The notes beneath the pieces were generated by a model. It was given only the letters and a program-made list of their open reading frames with translations. It ran no database searches and had not been told where the DNA came from. A stretch of 64,000 bases of DNA from Brienomyrus brachyistius (lineage: Eukaryota; Chordata; Actinopteri; Osteoglossiformes; Mormyridae): NCBI RefSeq assembly GCF_023856365.1, contig NW_026042421.1, positions 62,001-126,000 of the forward strand. Reading direction: 5' to 3'. Made by a program: the position numbers and the translations under genes. This document shows positions 1 to 13,538 of this stretch, in pieces. Numbering within the stretch: the stretch's first letter is position 1; each line of letters opens with the position of its first letter.

Positions 1-1872
1 GAATGCAAAAACACTTTATACTTCACATAAGATGGTGGACCTTATTGACAAAGGCAAATTTGTGTTGACCCCAGCAAGGCAGCTAGCGTACTTTGCATTT
101 CTCACTTACCCGGATGTGACAATAAAGCGCTCCACTACAGTAAACCCTGCAGACAGCATTCCCCTGGAGGATGAGGGGCAGCCACATGAGTGTGTGGCAG
201 AGTCTTTGGTTTACACTAAACTGAGAGCAGACTTGGAGAGCTCTCCCACTGAAAATAGCGAGATGGTTTTGTTTGTGGATGGCTCATGTTGGAGAGATGG
301 GGATGCCTTGAAGGCTGGGTTTGCTGTAGTCCAGGCACAGGGTGATGATTTTCACACTCTCGTTTCAGAGCCAGTGGCACAACCCTGTTCCGCTCAATTA
401 GTGGAGATAAAGGCTTTGACTACAGCGTGCCGGCGAGGACAACATAAGACAGTTACTATCTACACAGACTCTGCATACGCACACGGTGTATGCCATCTCT
501 TTGGAGCAGTCTGGAAGCAAAGGGGCTTTCGCAAAAGTGACGGCTCCCCCATTCAGCATTATAATCAGATTTTGGAGTTGCTACACACAATGATGCGTCC
601 CAAGCGTTTGGCTATTGTTAAGTGTCAGGCCCACCGCAAAGGTCGTGATTTTGTTATTCAAGGAAATGCAGCCTCTGATGCGGCAGCCAGGGCGGCTGCG
701 CAGGTGAGTACTGCTGATCTTTTACCTATGGTGACTACAGAGCAGGTTTCTGATCTGGTGGCCCTGCAGGAGCGGGCGGGCCCCTATGAGGCCTCAGTGT
801 GGCTAAAAAGGGGGGCCTCTAAGGATGCTAATGGTCTGTATCGCAACCATGAGGGACTTTTGGCTGCACCTCTGTCTCTGGTGAATATTTTGATAACGGA
901 TGCGCATGGTCTTGACCATTGCGCACGGGGGGAGGAGTTAAGGAAAATTACACAACAAGCTGCAAGCAATGATGGATGCAAGGTTGTCAGAATGTGAATA
1001 TGAGGTGTGCATTAAGAACAATGTACGCAAAGCAATCACGGCCCCAGTAGGGCACATTCCAGTGCCTGAGGGACCGTTCAGACACTTGTGGTGGACTATG
1101 TGGACATGGGAAAAACAGCATATGGAAAGCGATATATGCTTGTGATTGTGGACAGGTTCAGCAGATGGGTGGAGACAATACCGTCCAAGGACATGGGGGC
1201 GATGACAGTGGTGAAATTCCTGATCAGAGAGTCCGAGGTTTGGGATCCCAACTGAAATAAGCTCTGATAATGGAGCTGCCTTTGTGGGGAAAGTTAAAAG
1301 TTAGTGGTTTAACAGCTGAGAATAAAACAAAAGTTGGCATGTGTGTATCACCCTCAGTTGCAGGGTATGGTGGAGAGAGTGAATGGCACACTTAAGCAGA
1401 AGCTGAATAAGATTTGCACCACCATGAAAATGAACTGGGTGGATGCCCTGTCAACAGCCTTGATGGCATATCGGATGGAAACGCACAGGTGATGCATTTG
1501 TCTCCGCATGAAATGCTGACTGGGAGACCTATGCCTGGATCGACTTGAGGGGGCGTATAAGGGACCCAGCCTAGATCAGCTGGGGGATGAATTAAAGTTG
1601 TACATGAGGACTTTAACCAAAATACACAAAACTATTTCCAAACAGGAAAAGGAGAAAGCACAGAAAGAAGACACAGACCAGGAGGAGCCAGTCATCTTTC
1701 CCGGAGATAAAGTCTACCTGCGAGTGTTCCGGTGAAAGTGGCACGAACCCCGACGAAAGGGACCCTTCAAGGTGACACGAGCCACAGCAACAGCGGTGCA
1801 GGTAGAAGGGAGTAATACGTGGTACCATTTGAACCACTGCACTAGAGTACCGCACGAAAGACAGAGTCACTG
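1..1872 (+). pseudogene. Endogenous retrovirus pol remnant (RNase H and integrase)
   Basis: An open frame at 32-997 (321 codons, open upstream to the window edge) reads as the end of reverse transcriptase and a full RNase H domain. The RNase H acidic residues are visible in FVDGS, in the glutamate of AQLVEIKAL and in the aspartate of YTDSAY, and a late aspartate lies in NAASDAAAR. The frame then enters the zinc-binding start of integrase and is lost around 965-1000. The integrase core continues in other frames to about 1870, with recognisable DYVDM, SDNGAAF and a glutamate-bearing segment, then a basic C-terminal segment ending in a stop near 1872. Frameshifts and stops make it inactive. The layout RNase H then integrase, with no chromodomain visible, suits a retrovirus rather than Gypsy. 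The genus is not determined; a gamma- or epsilon-like fish ERV is likely. Confidence 0.85.
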
Positions 1873-2850
1873 AAAACTACACAGAGGATGCAGCTGCCCT
1901 TGACTCAGATGGCCCTGATGGAGCTCCCAGAGGAGCTCCACAGCTTGGGGTGGAGTCAGTTTCAGGATCAGAGCAGAGTGAGGGCCAAGAGGGAGCATCG
2001 CAAGCAGACCAGCCACTCCAGACAGGACACGAAGCTGTGGGTTCTGGTACGGCTGACAGCAACGATGTTAGTGATGCTAATGATTTATCAGGCCCTTCAG
2101 GTCTGGGTGCACAGCAGGACCACAGGTCAGGTGAGCACAGGACAACTGACTTCACTGACTCAGCCTGGTCCTTTGATGCTGAATAACCTCTCAGATTACA
2201 GTGAGCGAAAGCGGAGAGAAATGGGGGGAGATATGGGAGTGAGGAGAGTGAGCAAATTTTAGAAGGATGCCCAGGATGAAGTAGACCTGGATGGGTTAGC
2301 AAAACGTACACTTGGAAATTGGTGGTATAAATGGGCTAAGTATACCGCCACTTCATTAGGGCAGGAGGGGTGTGTGTTGTGTGCAAGTCCTGACCCTTCA
2401 GTTAGGGTTGTCCCGTTCCCATACACTAATAAACAGTGTGAAGAATGGGAAATGGAGAGGAGTATGAGATTCTGGAAGAGTCTGTGTCAGGAGGGGCAGG
2501 CCCCTAAGAAAGTGCAGGCCCACATCTAACCAGACGGAGCGCATACCGTACTGCCCATATCAGCGTCTGATATATCAGGGAAATACTAAATATGCATAGA
2601 GGGTGGAAAAGCATTGTGGGCAGTTTAAGCCCTGGGAAGGAGGTCAGCAAGATATTATGGCGAACAAATTGAGTTTTTTTACAGCAAATTTTCCTCTCTT
2701 CATGTTGTCCCTACTGCGCAGATTAATCGTCCCATGTGCCTGCCAGCAAATATTGCTCCTTTACCTGCCGAATGCTGCCTAATTTTAATGCTGCAATTGA
2801 AAGGCTTCAAACATGATATGGGTGTGTGGGTTCTTACTAAAAAGTTATAA
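1873..2850 (+). pseudogene. Probable env-region remnant of the same endogenous retrovirus
   Basis: Directly after the integrase end come two overlapping short frames (1888-2262 and 1950-2186). One contains a hydrophobic stretch of about 20 residues near codon 50, as in a long envelope leader. Further on, around 2300-2850, pieces of coding-like sequence with several cysteines are broken by stops. The position behind pol is the main argument for env; no receptor-binding or fusion motif is recognised. No 3' LTR was identified downstream. Confidence 0.45.
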
Positions 2851-3509
2851 TTCAAGTAGCCTCAATAACAGTCCATTTTGATGGCAGGTACCTGAAAGTA
2901 CAACTCTGGAGGACCTTGAGAAGTGAAAGACACCTCTGCTTGACTTCATGGCCAATGCAGGTTGTCTGAGGCCTATCCGGTCAATAAGAGATGGGAATCT
3001 GCTGGAACATGACATTGTCACGTTTCAGGTCATCCACAGGGGTCAGGGTCCATTTCAGAGGTATTCTGTGTTCTGTTTACATGTACGTTAGTTAGGATCA
3101 GAATTTTATCCTTTGACCAACATGGATCAAGTTGCTATTATTTCTTTGAATATAAACTAATAAAGTAACCAGTAACACATTGATAATTAATAAGTGAGTT
3201 ATAAACACTGTCTACATTCTGCGCCACCTGTTCTGCTTTGAGCCAATCACAATTACTGCTGACCAGATGGAAGATCTTTTCAGCATTCATCTGTCTCCAG
3301 AAGGTAGCAACAAGAGAGTTGCTGAGGAAATAGACTCTCCAGAAGGTAATGACCATCTCCAGGATGCAGAAGGTACTTTAATTGACCGTATAGTGTAGAA
3401 GTAAATGTTGTTTTTGTAAAACAAAATATACCTGTATAACAAAAAACACTGTAGCTAAAGTTAAATCCTCTTACTGGACAATCACCTATTTTAAATCGCT
3501 CTTCAGTTT
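2851..3509. other. No gene recognised
   Basis: AT-rich unique-looking sequence between the retroviral remnant and a SINE. A 72-codon minus frame at 3138-3356 has no recognisable motif. Confidence 0.5.
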
Positions 3510-3511
3510 TA

Positions 3512-3857
3512 TCCGTTTTCCAAACCTCTTATCCTTCTGGGTCACGGGGGTCGGGAGCCCATCCCAGAAGCAATGGGCACGAGGCAGGACACAACCCTGA
3601 ATGGGGTCAAGCCCATTGCAGGGCACACTCACACACCATTCACTCACACATGCACACTTACGGGCAATTTAGCAACTCCAATTAGTCTCAGCATGTTTTT
3701 AGACTGTGGGGGAGAACCGGAAAACCCAGAGGAAACCGCACGATAACATGGGGAGAACATGCAAACTCCACACACATCTGACCCCGGCGGAGACTTGAAC
3801 CCGGGTCGCAGAGGTGTGAGGCAACAGTGCTAACCACTGCACCAGCATGTCGCCCCA
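3512..3857 (-). mobile_element. tRNA-derived SINE, family A (full-length, inverted)
   Basis: Read on the minus strand this starts with the head GGGGCGACATGCTGGTGCAG, which resembles tRNA box A, followed by a box B-like GGGTTCAAGTCTCCGCC, and ends in the conserved GACCCAGAAGGATAAG-type tail. The same family recurs at 14152, 14286, 16085, 18527, 23766 and 31377. Members end in GGATGG tails where intact. Confidence 0.8.
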
Positions 3858-6486
3858 TCCTATTAAGCTTATTGTTCAGAATTAAAAATGGGGTTATTAA
3901 GAAAGAGTAGCCTCCTATAAAATAGCCCAGCACTCCTCCCTCCAGGCCAAGAATATTTTCTTTATGGTCCAGTTCAAAATAATATCAACTGCAGAAATAC
4001 GGAGCACATGTAATTTATCTGTATTTTAGATGGTAGACGAGTGGCTGGGTGACGTCGTGGCTGGATGACTTGCAGTGTAGCTTGTTATCTGTGCGTTCTG
4101 GACAGGCTGCTGACTTCTGATTACTTTTGCCATTTGGTTCGATGTTACGTCATTTCCAGGTGTGTCGGTGCCCAGTATGAAGCTAATCGCCGCATTATAG
4201 TTATGAAAAGAAGACAGAATAGCAAAGAAATTGAGGCAGAATTAATTCAACAAAGTATTAAAAATATTACTCAAGTAGATGAATCGCTTCTTGAGACTGA
4301 AGGCGACTGTATTTGCACGAACGAGCGTCGAAAAGAAATGCATTATTGTCGCGTTTAAATGAAATAGTAGTAAGTGTCACATTTGCGACGTATTACAGGA
4401 GGATGTTAATCTTAACTTTGACTGTAAAATATCATAATAAACAAGAAATGTGAGTTTTTAGTCTGCTTAAACAAGACTACCGATGTTACAGCGAGCGGAC
4501 GCTGCTGCCGCGCAGGAGAAGCGAAGCGACATTGCCTTTAAAATGAGAGATTACATTCCGGGGCAGGGGGACAGTTTACAGCACGACACCGGCATTAGGC
4601 AGCAGGATGGGTGGGTTAGGTGATCTCCCAGACTGAAAGGGATTCTGGGGACTCAGGGGACAGTGTCGCCCTGAGGGACTGAGGGCCACGTCAGAGGGGG
4701 CCTGATGTAGAGGGGCCCAGACAAGGGATGGCTGATGTAGAGGAGCCAGGTGTGGAGGTGCCACATATTGAGGAACCCTGGTGATCACACTACAGGGGGC
4801 CAAATGTTGGTGGGCCAAGAGGAAGTGGCTGGGGAGTAGAAAGCATAGATGTCTTGGAGGTGGGTAGACTACAGAGATTTATGCACCCCGGGATTCCCTC
4901 AAGTGCCTCTCAGATCTAGGATGGCCAATACTCGGTCCTCCCCAGGAGTGAGAGGATGCAGACTGGCTCCCCCCAGCCCTCCTCACCGGCTCCCTCCAAA
5001 GAGCTGTAGCCCTCCTTTTGGTGATGCCGACATCGTCCCTGCACTTCCCCCTCACACCCTCTGCCATGCGGCAGCAGCCATGGCCCACAGAATGTATCTT
5101 TTTCTTTGATCTCTTGCTATTTTCCTGGCATATTTTTGTGTTTTGCTAACATGCATCATGGTACAGGAAACGTACCCCAGAGCAGGACTGTAGACTAAAC
5201 CATTTTCAGGAAGGGTAGGTGTGCTTGGGGTGAAAAATAACTTTAAATTAATTGATGAGATATATTAATTTTATCTGTATTATTTTGAATAAATACAGCC
5301 CCCCCGCATATTTATGACTGACCCACAAACTCACACACTGTCCACGGATGAGAACAGCGCAGACCCTGCACAGTGAAGGTTGGCAACTCCTTCCAATTTT
5401 ATAGCCCAAACCACAAGTAAAAGATACCCAAAATCAGACCCTTCATAAACTTTTCTATCTCCAAAAATACTCCATAATGCTGCTTAAAATTAAGCAATGC
5501 ACGCACAAGTTAAAGCTCTTTTCTTTGTAATGAATGAGGAAAGAAATAGTTTTGGATAAAGAAATGAATTAGTCTTTTTTTTCATGTGAGCATCCTCCTG
5601 CAGCATTTAAATATGGAAAAGTGGCTGATGGATGGACCTGTATTAAATTTGGGTGGGCCTGAGTGAAGCTCATTAGCCTACATTTTCTTATATAGGCTTA
5701 GATATTTACAACATGGTGACTGCAACAATAATACACCCACGACTGTGGTGTTCTACCTAAAGAGCACCACTAGAGGGAGCTCACACATTCTGTCGTACTT
5801 GCCACAGTAACAGCAGTGATGTGCAGGAACAGAGTTAGAAGCCGGTAATACATATAAAAAATGTAATTTCATTAATCTGAATGGGTGGGCCCAGCAGAGC
5901 TCACCCAGGCCTATCTATAGCTCTGCCTCTGCATCAGTCCATCTCTTTGCAGTCCAAATTGTACATCTACCAAACTGGACAGAAAATTTACAACCATTCT
6001 GTTTGGTGGTCAGATTTAAGGAATGTCACATTAGTAAATTCACGTTCTACATGAACATCTGAAATTGCCAGAGACAAAATCGGCAGTACAGGCAGACCAA
6101 TGTCTTTGAAACTCCTTTTTCCTTCAGCACCCTCATACTGCAAAACCTCAGTCCAAAATTCTCCATGTTGGTCTTCTCTTTGAAACTGCAACAGGAGAGC
6201 TCTCTCCACTGGTTTTATAATTCACGAAGGGAACAGGAAAGGCCCTATTTTGGTAGGCTGCCTACTGCAGGCTCTCTTACCCGGGGATGAGGCATCTCCA
6301 GCTTACTCAAGTGACTCTGGAAATTGCATATGATACTGTGTCTGGAAGCAGTCCATGCTGCGCTTAGGAATGACGTCTGTTTTGGTGTAGAATTGAATGT
6401 GGAATTTACTGTAAATACCTAGCAAAAAAAAAAAGCTGCCAGAAAGGTATTGCAAAATTGCTGTTAATCACTGTAAAACCCCCAGC
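3858..6486. other. No gene recognised
   Basis: Mixed sequence. A GC-rich patch at about 4560-5100 gives short frames on both strands with low-complexity proline, serine and histidine content and no domain. A 97-codon plus frame at 4065-4358 is unremarkable. A CTCF-like motif lies at 5767-5780. Confidence 0.5.
5767..5780 (+). promoter_or_regulatory. CTCF-like motif
   Basis: CCACTAGAGGGAGC fits the CTCF core consensus. It lies in otherwise unannotated sequence. Confidence 0.35.
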
Positions 6487-6620
6487 TCCATGGGTGTCCC
6501 TACAGGTGGCTGCCCTTTGCTGCCAGGTTTGCTGTTACCTTTGTCTGTGCCCGTGTGTCAAGTAGAGCAAGATGGGGTAGGTGAAAAGAGAATTTCCCCA
6601 AGGGGAGTAACAAAGCATCT
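6487..6620 (+). mobile_element. 3' part of tRNA-derived SINE, family B
   Basis: The segment from TGGGTGTCCCTACAGGTGGC through GAAAAGAGAATTTCCCCAAG matches the 3' part of the SINE at 62350-62530, including the shared GAGCAAGATGG block. The tRNA-like head is missing. Confidence 0.65.
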
Positions 6621-7005
6621 TCATTTCATTTAGAAAATAATTACAAAATGTCTTTTACAGGTTTTGTCCTATGTAAATTACAGCAATTGTCTTTTTTAAA
6701 CAGAAAAATAACAATTAACTGTAATCTAGTTTAAAATATTATCTTGTATTCTATTCAAAATATAGAAGTTACCTAGCAACTGGAATTGGCAATAAATGCT
6801 ATTAATACTCCACAATACTGAATGTTGTTGTAGAATGCTTTCCAAGTTAATTTTTGTATTTTACATTTGCAGCTATGCAATCTATGCATATTGTTAAGTG
6901 GTTTAAATGAGACTAAGACGAAAATGACAGCCTGAGACAGAGACCCACACAGAGCAAACTCACATTAACTGGAATGACATTAACTTGAAAATTTCAGGAT
7001 AATCT

Positions 7006-7790
7006 TAAGAACATAAGAACATAAGAACTATACAAACGAGAGGAGGCCATTCGGCCCATCAAGCTCGCTTGGGGAGAACTAAACTAATAGCTCAGAGTTG
7101 TTAAAATCTTATCTAGCTCTGATTTAAAGGAACCCAAGGATTCAGCTTGCACTACATTATCAGGAAGGCTATTCCATACTCTGACTACACGCTGTGTAAA
7201 GAAGTGCTTCCTTAAATCCAGCTTGAAATGTTCTCCCGCTAATTTCCACCTATGGCCACGAGTTCGTGTATTTAAACTAATGCTGAAGTAACTGTTTGGT
7301 TGAACAGCATCCAAACCTGTTAGAATCTTATATACCTGGATCATGTCCCCCCTCAGTCTCCTTTGCTTGAGACTGAACAGATTTAGCTCAAGTAACCGTT
7401 CCTCGTATGACATTCCTCTAAGACCAGGAATCATTTTTGTGGCCCTACGCTGCACCTTTTCTAAGGCCACAATGTCCTTTTTAAGATATGGTGACCAAAC
7501 CTGCACACAATATTCTAGGTGAGGTCTCACCAAGGAATTGTATAATCTTAGCATTACCTCCCTTGACTTAAACTCCACACACCTGGAGATATACCCCAAC
7601 ATCCTATTGGCCTTTTTTATTGCTTCCTCACACTGGCGAGAATGGGACATGGAAGCATCAACATACACACCAAGGTCTTTCTCATGATCAGCTACCTTTA
7701 TTTCAGTGACACCCATGAAATACCTGTACTTTATATTTCTGCTCCCTAGATGGAGTACCTTACATTTATCTTCACACCCGTTAACCACTT
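7006..7790 (-). mobile_element. CR1-like LINE, 3' end of ORF2 with tail
   Basis: A minus-strand frame of 234 codons (7084-7788) is the C-terminal part of a Jockey/CR1-group reverse transcriptase ORF. Visible landmarks are the DLGVYVD, LVRPHLEYCVQVWSP, VQRRATKMI and RVVRVWNSLP blocks typical of that region. It ends in a stop followed by a 3' UTR and a short tail built of an ACATAAGA-type direct repeat at 7006-7028, as expected for CR1-like elements. It is 5'-truncated, the usual outcome of target-primed reverse transcription. The frame is still open over this length, so the copy is relatively young. A second copy lies at 34373-34880. Confidence 0.88.
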
Positions 7791-9540
7791 GATGGAATTC
7801 AACTTAGTCAGAGTTGCAACAAAGTCAAGTATTTTATGAATAACTATGAATAAAATGACAGCCTGAGACAGAGACCCACACAGAACAAACTCACATTAAC
7901 AGGAAAGATGACATTAACATGAAAATGAGTTGCAACAAAGTCAAGTGTTTTTAAAACTGACCATATTCTAGGCTTAAAGGCCCAATTTGAAATCAGGACT
8001 GGACATAGAAATCTATTCAGAACAACATTACATTAATGTTAGAATAATGTTATATTTTTTGCTGGTCTGTGTTAATGTAATACAACAACTCTGTTCTAAT
8101 AGCTCCCTGTTACTTTAATGCTGCATGTGTGTGTAATTTATAGCAAGTTAGGCAAGCTACAGATTCAACCATTAAACTGCATTTTCATTCCACATTTTTT
8201 GACAGTTCTGTCCAAAAACATATTCCACCAAATCAGCCGTAACAAATTCCAATAACTTCAACCTTCAAATGTATTAAAGTTGATCTTTTTCAGTGTGTTC
8301 CTAAATCTTACGGTATAAGCAAAAGGTATAAATAAAAGATTAAGAACAATTTCCATTCGAATAGTGGAGAAGAGTCCTCATCTTTTGTACATGTGTCATG
8401 CTCAGAGTCCATCAATCGCCTGAGGAGAGAGGAGATGTGAGGATTGACTGAGTTGTTCTTCTCAGGCATCGTCCCACTTCTTTGGTTTACAGTCTTCATG
8501 CTGCTGCTTGGATTGATTCCAATGAAACAGTTGAAACCGCAAAATCACATGAATAAAACTTACGCTGACCCTCACTGAAGCAGCCTGGTATCTGTTTCAT
8601 ACCTCACTTTACAACACACAGGACTTTTTTTTTAACAATTTAAAGGCACAAGTTATTTTACTTCATGGCCAACCCATGTTTGCTAGTTTAATGGCAGAAA
8701 AATAGTCAAAGCCAGGCGCCTGGTCCACAAGGGTTGTACTCAGTCACTGGTGTATTTAGGGTGTAAACATGCTATAAACTAATTTTTTCAAACAATTTCT
8801 TTAAGAGCTACATGCGCTTGCACCTTGGTGAATTGCTATTATAATGGTGGACTTGCCAGGTAGAAGAAAAGAATAGAGGTCTGCATTCCCGTGGAACCGA
8901 TGGCAATAAAGTGCTATCAAAAGTTTCATTTTTGAATGTGGGAGCATGGGGGGGGGGACAAGTGATATGTTTACAGGAAAAAAGAATTAAAACAAATGTA
9001 TTTTTTTGTTATCAAACAATTATTTATTTGCATGAGTGAATAGAAAATTACATTAACTCCCTATAACGCCACATGTATCATATTTAAGACCTCTACGTCA
9101 GTAATACGATTATCCCTTTCCTCAAAAACCTGGTGTATATAATGATATACCTGTATTCTGCCCTCTGGTGGATGACCTATGTAGTTCAGATGGAAAACGT
9201 CTTTTTTTTTTCAAGAATCACTGACGGCTGCAAACACGTTGTAGCCGGCAGGATTTTCATGGGATAAGAAGTCCTATTTTGGGAACAGTTACAGTAAGCG
9301 CAATGTAGCGAAAATTAATTATATTTCAAAATGAGTCTTTATTAGTGTGAACTAACTAATAATAACTTAATATATCATGAAATATTTTATAGAAAAACGT
9401 GCTGAAAATGTGTGTATCAAATATGATACTACGGGTATGAAAATGTATTATATTTGTCAGTGCATCAGGTGTTGTTTTAGTCAATTTCTTGATTAAATTT
9501 TATACCATAATACAAACAACAATTAATATATAACCGGTAC
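7791..9540. other. No gene recognised
   Basis: AT-rich sequence. A near-repeat of the block CAGCCTGAGACAGAGACCCA occurs at about 6931 and 7860, on either side of the CR1 fragment, suggesting that the LINE sits in a duplicated or repeated neighbourhood. A CTCF-like motif is at 9158-9171. Confidence 0.5.
9158..9171 (-). promoter_or_regulatory. CTCF-like motif
   Basis: The minus strand reads CCACCAGAGGGCAG, an exact fit to the CTCF core consensus. Confidence 0.45.
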
Positions 9541-10690
9541 GAGTAGCGACCATATAGCTGAAAAGGGGACCTTTATTTTGATACCCCGAGGGGATTTTTA
9601 TGATGATATGGGGCGCGGTATTCCATCAGATTTATACCCGCATAATCTCGCGATTCGAATCGAAGTACTGTTTGGTCTTGGAGGTTTCTTGGGAAGAGGG
9701 AGTGCGGCAAGTAGCCTAGTCTTCCTCTGGATAAGGCGGACCACTCTTCGTGAAGTTTTGGGGCATTGATGGTGAGGGACGAACGCATTTGCCCAAAGGC
9801 ACAAGGGGGTGAAGTCGTGTATCCAGAACAAGATTGTTTGCAAAGACAAGGTATGGGTTTTATCTTTTTCCTAACATAGTTAATTGCTATTGAGTCGGAC
9901 ATAGTTTTAATTATTGACTGACGCGATGGTAATATATAAAAGAGCGACCGGAGGTGAAAACCTGATCGGCTGGTGTGAGTGCGGGTCCTCTGGAGGTAGA
10001 TAAACGCTTTTGCTGTGTGGGATACATGTTGGTTTTATGTTTATTATGAGGAATGGAGTGTGGGTTTTGTAATTTCTGTTTTGGCATTTGCAGGAAACCG
10101 CAACCTTTGGGGAAAGTTGTACCCACTGTTTCTCTTCCCCTCTTTTAGGGCGCAACGTATATACTGCCTTTGTAAAATTATCTGCGAACGATACACATGT
10201 ATAACTCCGCTGAGACCGTGGACTTTCTCGGGTGACTCTGTCCGTACCCTCTAGCAGGCTGTCCCTGGGCTTATTAGTTGGAGCCTGGGACCAGTGCTCT
10301 GACGACCCCAGTGTGCGTATTGGAGTGGATTTGCTGTGCGCTGTCGGTATTGGTTTTTATTTTGTTCTGCAGTGAGGACTATTTTGTTGTTTTGAGTATA
10401 TGGTATTTTGATTTGTTTAAACCAGGGGTGCTAATCGAGCAATAGGGTCCCAGCCTGCTGTGAGGATATCTCTGGCTGCCCAGTGGCGCGGGCCGGGGTT
10501 TTAAACTACCTACTGGGGGATATACTTCACCAGTGGAAACATCAACCAGGTCACCGGGAGTTATTGAACCCTCCCCTTTTTGTTGCGATTGTTAATAAAA
10601 CCAATAAATACTTTTATGATCCAGCCCTAATCTCTCCTGTGTGCTCGCTTTGGATACCGCTTGATTAGGGGGGTACTCGCTCAAGGTCAC
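9541..10690 (+). repeat. Unclassified retroelement-like terminal region
   Basis: GC-richer than its surroundings, with closely spaced AATAAA-type signals near 10594-10610 and no long reading frame. Composition and polyadenylation signals suggest the end of an LTR-type element or an old transcript, but I recognise no terminal repeats or protein. Plus and minus frames here (for example 9573-9902 minus) overlap each other and show no domain. Confidence 0.3.
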
Positions 10691-12134
10691 AAATATAATA
10701 CTCAATTTTAAGCTTGATTATTTCTTCCAGTATTCGTTTTGAGAATTTGACGTTTATGCTGTTTTGTCTTGTTTGTCTGTTTTGTCCATGCGGGGCGACG
10801 GAACACCAGCGACGTCCATTGTGTCCGTGTGATTCACTTTTACTCTCGCACCATGTTTTGTCTTGTTTATAAAGAATTACGGCAGGATAGCTGTGCAGAA
10901 TCTTTATTGAATGACACGGAGTTTATGTTGTACTCCGTACAGGCAGGTAGAACTACTCCGACTGAGTCTCAGCGAGTATGCATAAACAGATCACGTGTGC
11001 ATTAACCAATCAACATAAAGCTTCTATTTAACACGTACACATCATTTAAATAATCAATTCTGTGTCTAACAAATTATGCAATATTTTCTGCACGAATATT
11101 ACACACTCTATGCAGGATTTTGTATTGTATTAACTGTAAACTGGAATTTCTAATCAGTTTATAGGTTTTTAAACATATCTTAGACCAGAAATTGTGGTCC
11201 CAGCTGACTGATAGATCTTCCACCCATGTTGCAATGAGTCATCCATTTTAGAAAGTGTCCTGTATATTTTAGACAGTAATTTGGGGGGTTTCAGATTAAG
11301 GAATTCTGCCACACTTTGCGGTATTTGTAATTTGATTTGATTAGACCTTATTTTTTTTTTTACTATAGATTTAACTTGTTGATATTCTAAAAATCTATTC
11401 TTGCTAATCCCATATTGTTTAATATGTCAAAGGGAATAAAGTCTATTCCTTCAAATATATGTTCCAAGTATTTAATACCTTTACAACTCCAATCTGGGAA
11501 GTTTATCAATTATTGTTTAGTAGTACATCAGGGTTGTTCCAGATGGGAGTACGCTTGCATGGGATTAATGAAGACTCAGTCATTTTTAGAAACTCCCAGC
11601 ACGCTGTCAGAAAAGAGCTGATACTGATGCTTTTGAAGCATTCCTGTCGTTTTGATGTTTGAGCTAATGAATGGTAAATCCGAAATCTCTATCTTATTGC
11701 ATAGTGCCTGTTCTACGTCTGGCCAAGGCTCATCTAAGAGGGTATGTTTTAACCACCCTGAGATGTTTTGGAGCCTGTTGGCAAAGAAATAGTGGTGAAA
11801 GTTAGGCCGATCTAGTCCTCCTTTATCCTTAGTCCTTTGCAGTGTTTCTAAGCTAATACGTGGGGGTTCATCTGAATTCCTCTGGAAAGATAGCGGAGTC
11901 CAGAGATCTAAACCAGTCAGGTGATGTTTTGCTCGGGATCATTGCAAATAAATAATTAGTTCTTGGCAAAACCATCATTTTTATTGAGGCATCCCTTCCC
12001 ATAAGTGATATGGGTAGGGACTTCCACCTAACCAGATCATCCGCTACTTTCTTTAAAAGTGGGAAATGGTCTAGTTTAGTTGAATCTGCCAGCCTAGGTG
12101 TAACATTAATTCCTAAATATTTAATATCTCCAGA

Positions 12135-13067
12135 CTACAGTGGAGAGGAAGAATTATTCTGGAAGGAGCAATTAATTGGAAGAACTGTAGATTTTAACCA
12201 GTTTATCGAATAACCTGAGACTCTTGAGAAAGAGTTTATTAATGTAATTACCTCAGAAAGAGTGGTTTGTGAATGCTGGAGAAAAAGTAACACATCATCC
12301 GCATAAAGTCTTACCTTATGTTCTACATTCCTGCATTTAATGCCTTTAATCACTGTAGCCTGTCTAATTGCTGCTGCTAGTGGTTCAATAAAAATCGCAA
12401 ACAATGAGGGGGATAGAGGACATCCGTGGCTGGTGCCCCTCTTGAGACAGAAACTGGAGGATGTTTAGTCATTCGTCCTGACGCATGCTGTTGGTGAACT
12501 ATATAATATTTTTAACCAGTTTATGAAAGAGTTTCTGAAACCAAATTTGCATAAAGCTGCAAATAAAAAATTCCAGTTACTGTAACTCTATCGAATGCTT
12601 TTTCTGCATTTAGAGACAGTATTGTAATTTGAAGGTTTTTATTGCATGAATAGTCTATGTCTAGATTAAGTAATCTACGTGTATTTGTTGATGAGTGCCT
12701 CCCTTATGAAACCAGTTTGGTCAGGATGAATTATGAGAGGGGTTAACTTCTCTATTCTTTTTGAGAGAGCTTTGCAGATTATTTTAAGGTCAACGTTTAT
12801 AAGGGATATTGGACGATAGCTGGTAGATACTGTAGGATCTTTGCCTGGTTTTAGCAAGAGACTAATGTTTGCAGAATTCATATTTGGTGGTAGCCGACCA
12901 TTTTCCCTGGTTTCTTGCAACATTCTGCAGAATGTTGATGCCAGAATTGTCCAGAATTCTTTATAGAATTCTGCTGGAAATCCATCTGGACCTGGAGCCG
13001 TTTTATTGGGCATACCGTTCAGGGCTTCCTGGAGTTCACCTGGTGTCAGCGGAGAATCCAGTGCCAT
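12135..13067 (-). pseudogene. L1-type ORF2 reverse transcriptase domain (broken)
   Basis: The upper part (12675-13067) has the fingers motif APGPDGFPAEFYK and the SYRPISLINVDLK block. After a frame break the lower part (12135-12404) carries the catalytic LYADDVLLF box with the two active-site aspartates, followed by GYSINWLKS. These are diagnostic of L1-clade reverse transcriptases. The domain is interrupted around 12405-12674 by frameshifts and stops, so it cannot be active as it stands. Confidence 0.9.
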
Positions 13068-13284
13068 CGCTTGATTGTCTGATAATTTCGGAAGGGTTAT
13101 ACTATCAAGAAACTGATCAATTTCGTCTTTAGATGGGTTTATCTGTGGTGAATATAAAGATTTGTAAAAGTCCCTGAAAGTGCTGTTTTTTCTGTCAGGG
13201 TCATATACTGTATCCCCATTTCAGTCTTTAACAGCACATATAGTTGTTTTTTTCCATATTTATTTTTAACTGATCGTATCTAGC

Positions 13285-13408
13285 CTCGCTTGTCTCCCGT
13301 GTCTCCCTTTCCCGAATAAACCCCGATTACCCCGATCCTGCTCGTCAGCCTGGTTTTCTGAACCACCGCCCGCACGATCGCCTGTCCACCTGAACCTTCC
13401 CGTGACAC
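13285..13408 (+). mobile_element. 3' end of a Gypsy-like LTR, fragment
   Basis: It has the CCCGAATAAACCCCGATTAC polyadenylation-like region and the terminal CGTGACACA shared with the LTR at 21791-22040. It interrupts the L1 ORF2. Confidence 0.5.
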
Positions 13409-13538
13409 ATGGTTTCTTCTAAGTCCTGGATACACTTGTTTTCTCTTCTTTTTATGTGATGAGAATGAGATTATTTTACCTCTCATCACAGCTTTGCCTG
13501 CTTCCCAGAGAACAGATGCTGATGTTCCAGGCAGGTCA

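Noticed and set aside
1877..2311. 144-codon minus frame opposite the retroviral remnant
   Set aside because: It is antisense to the end of pol and the env region and has no recognisable domain.
9573..9902. 109-codon minus frame as a small gene
   Set aside because: Overlapping frames exist on both strands, with no domain, no splice support and a retroelement-like context.
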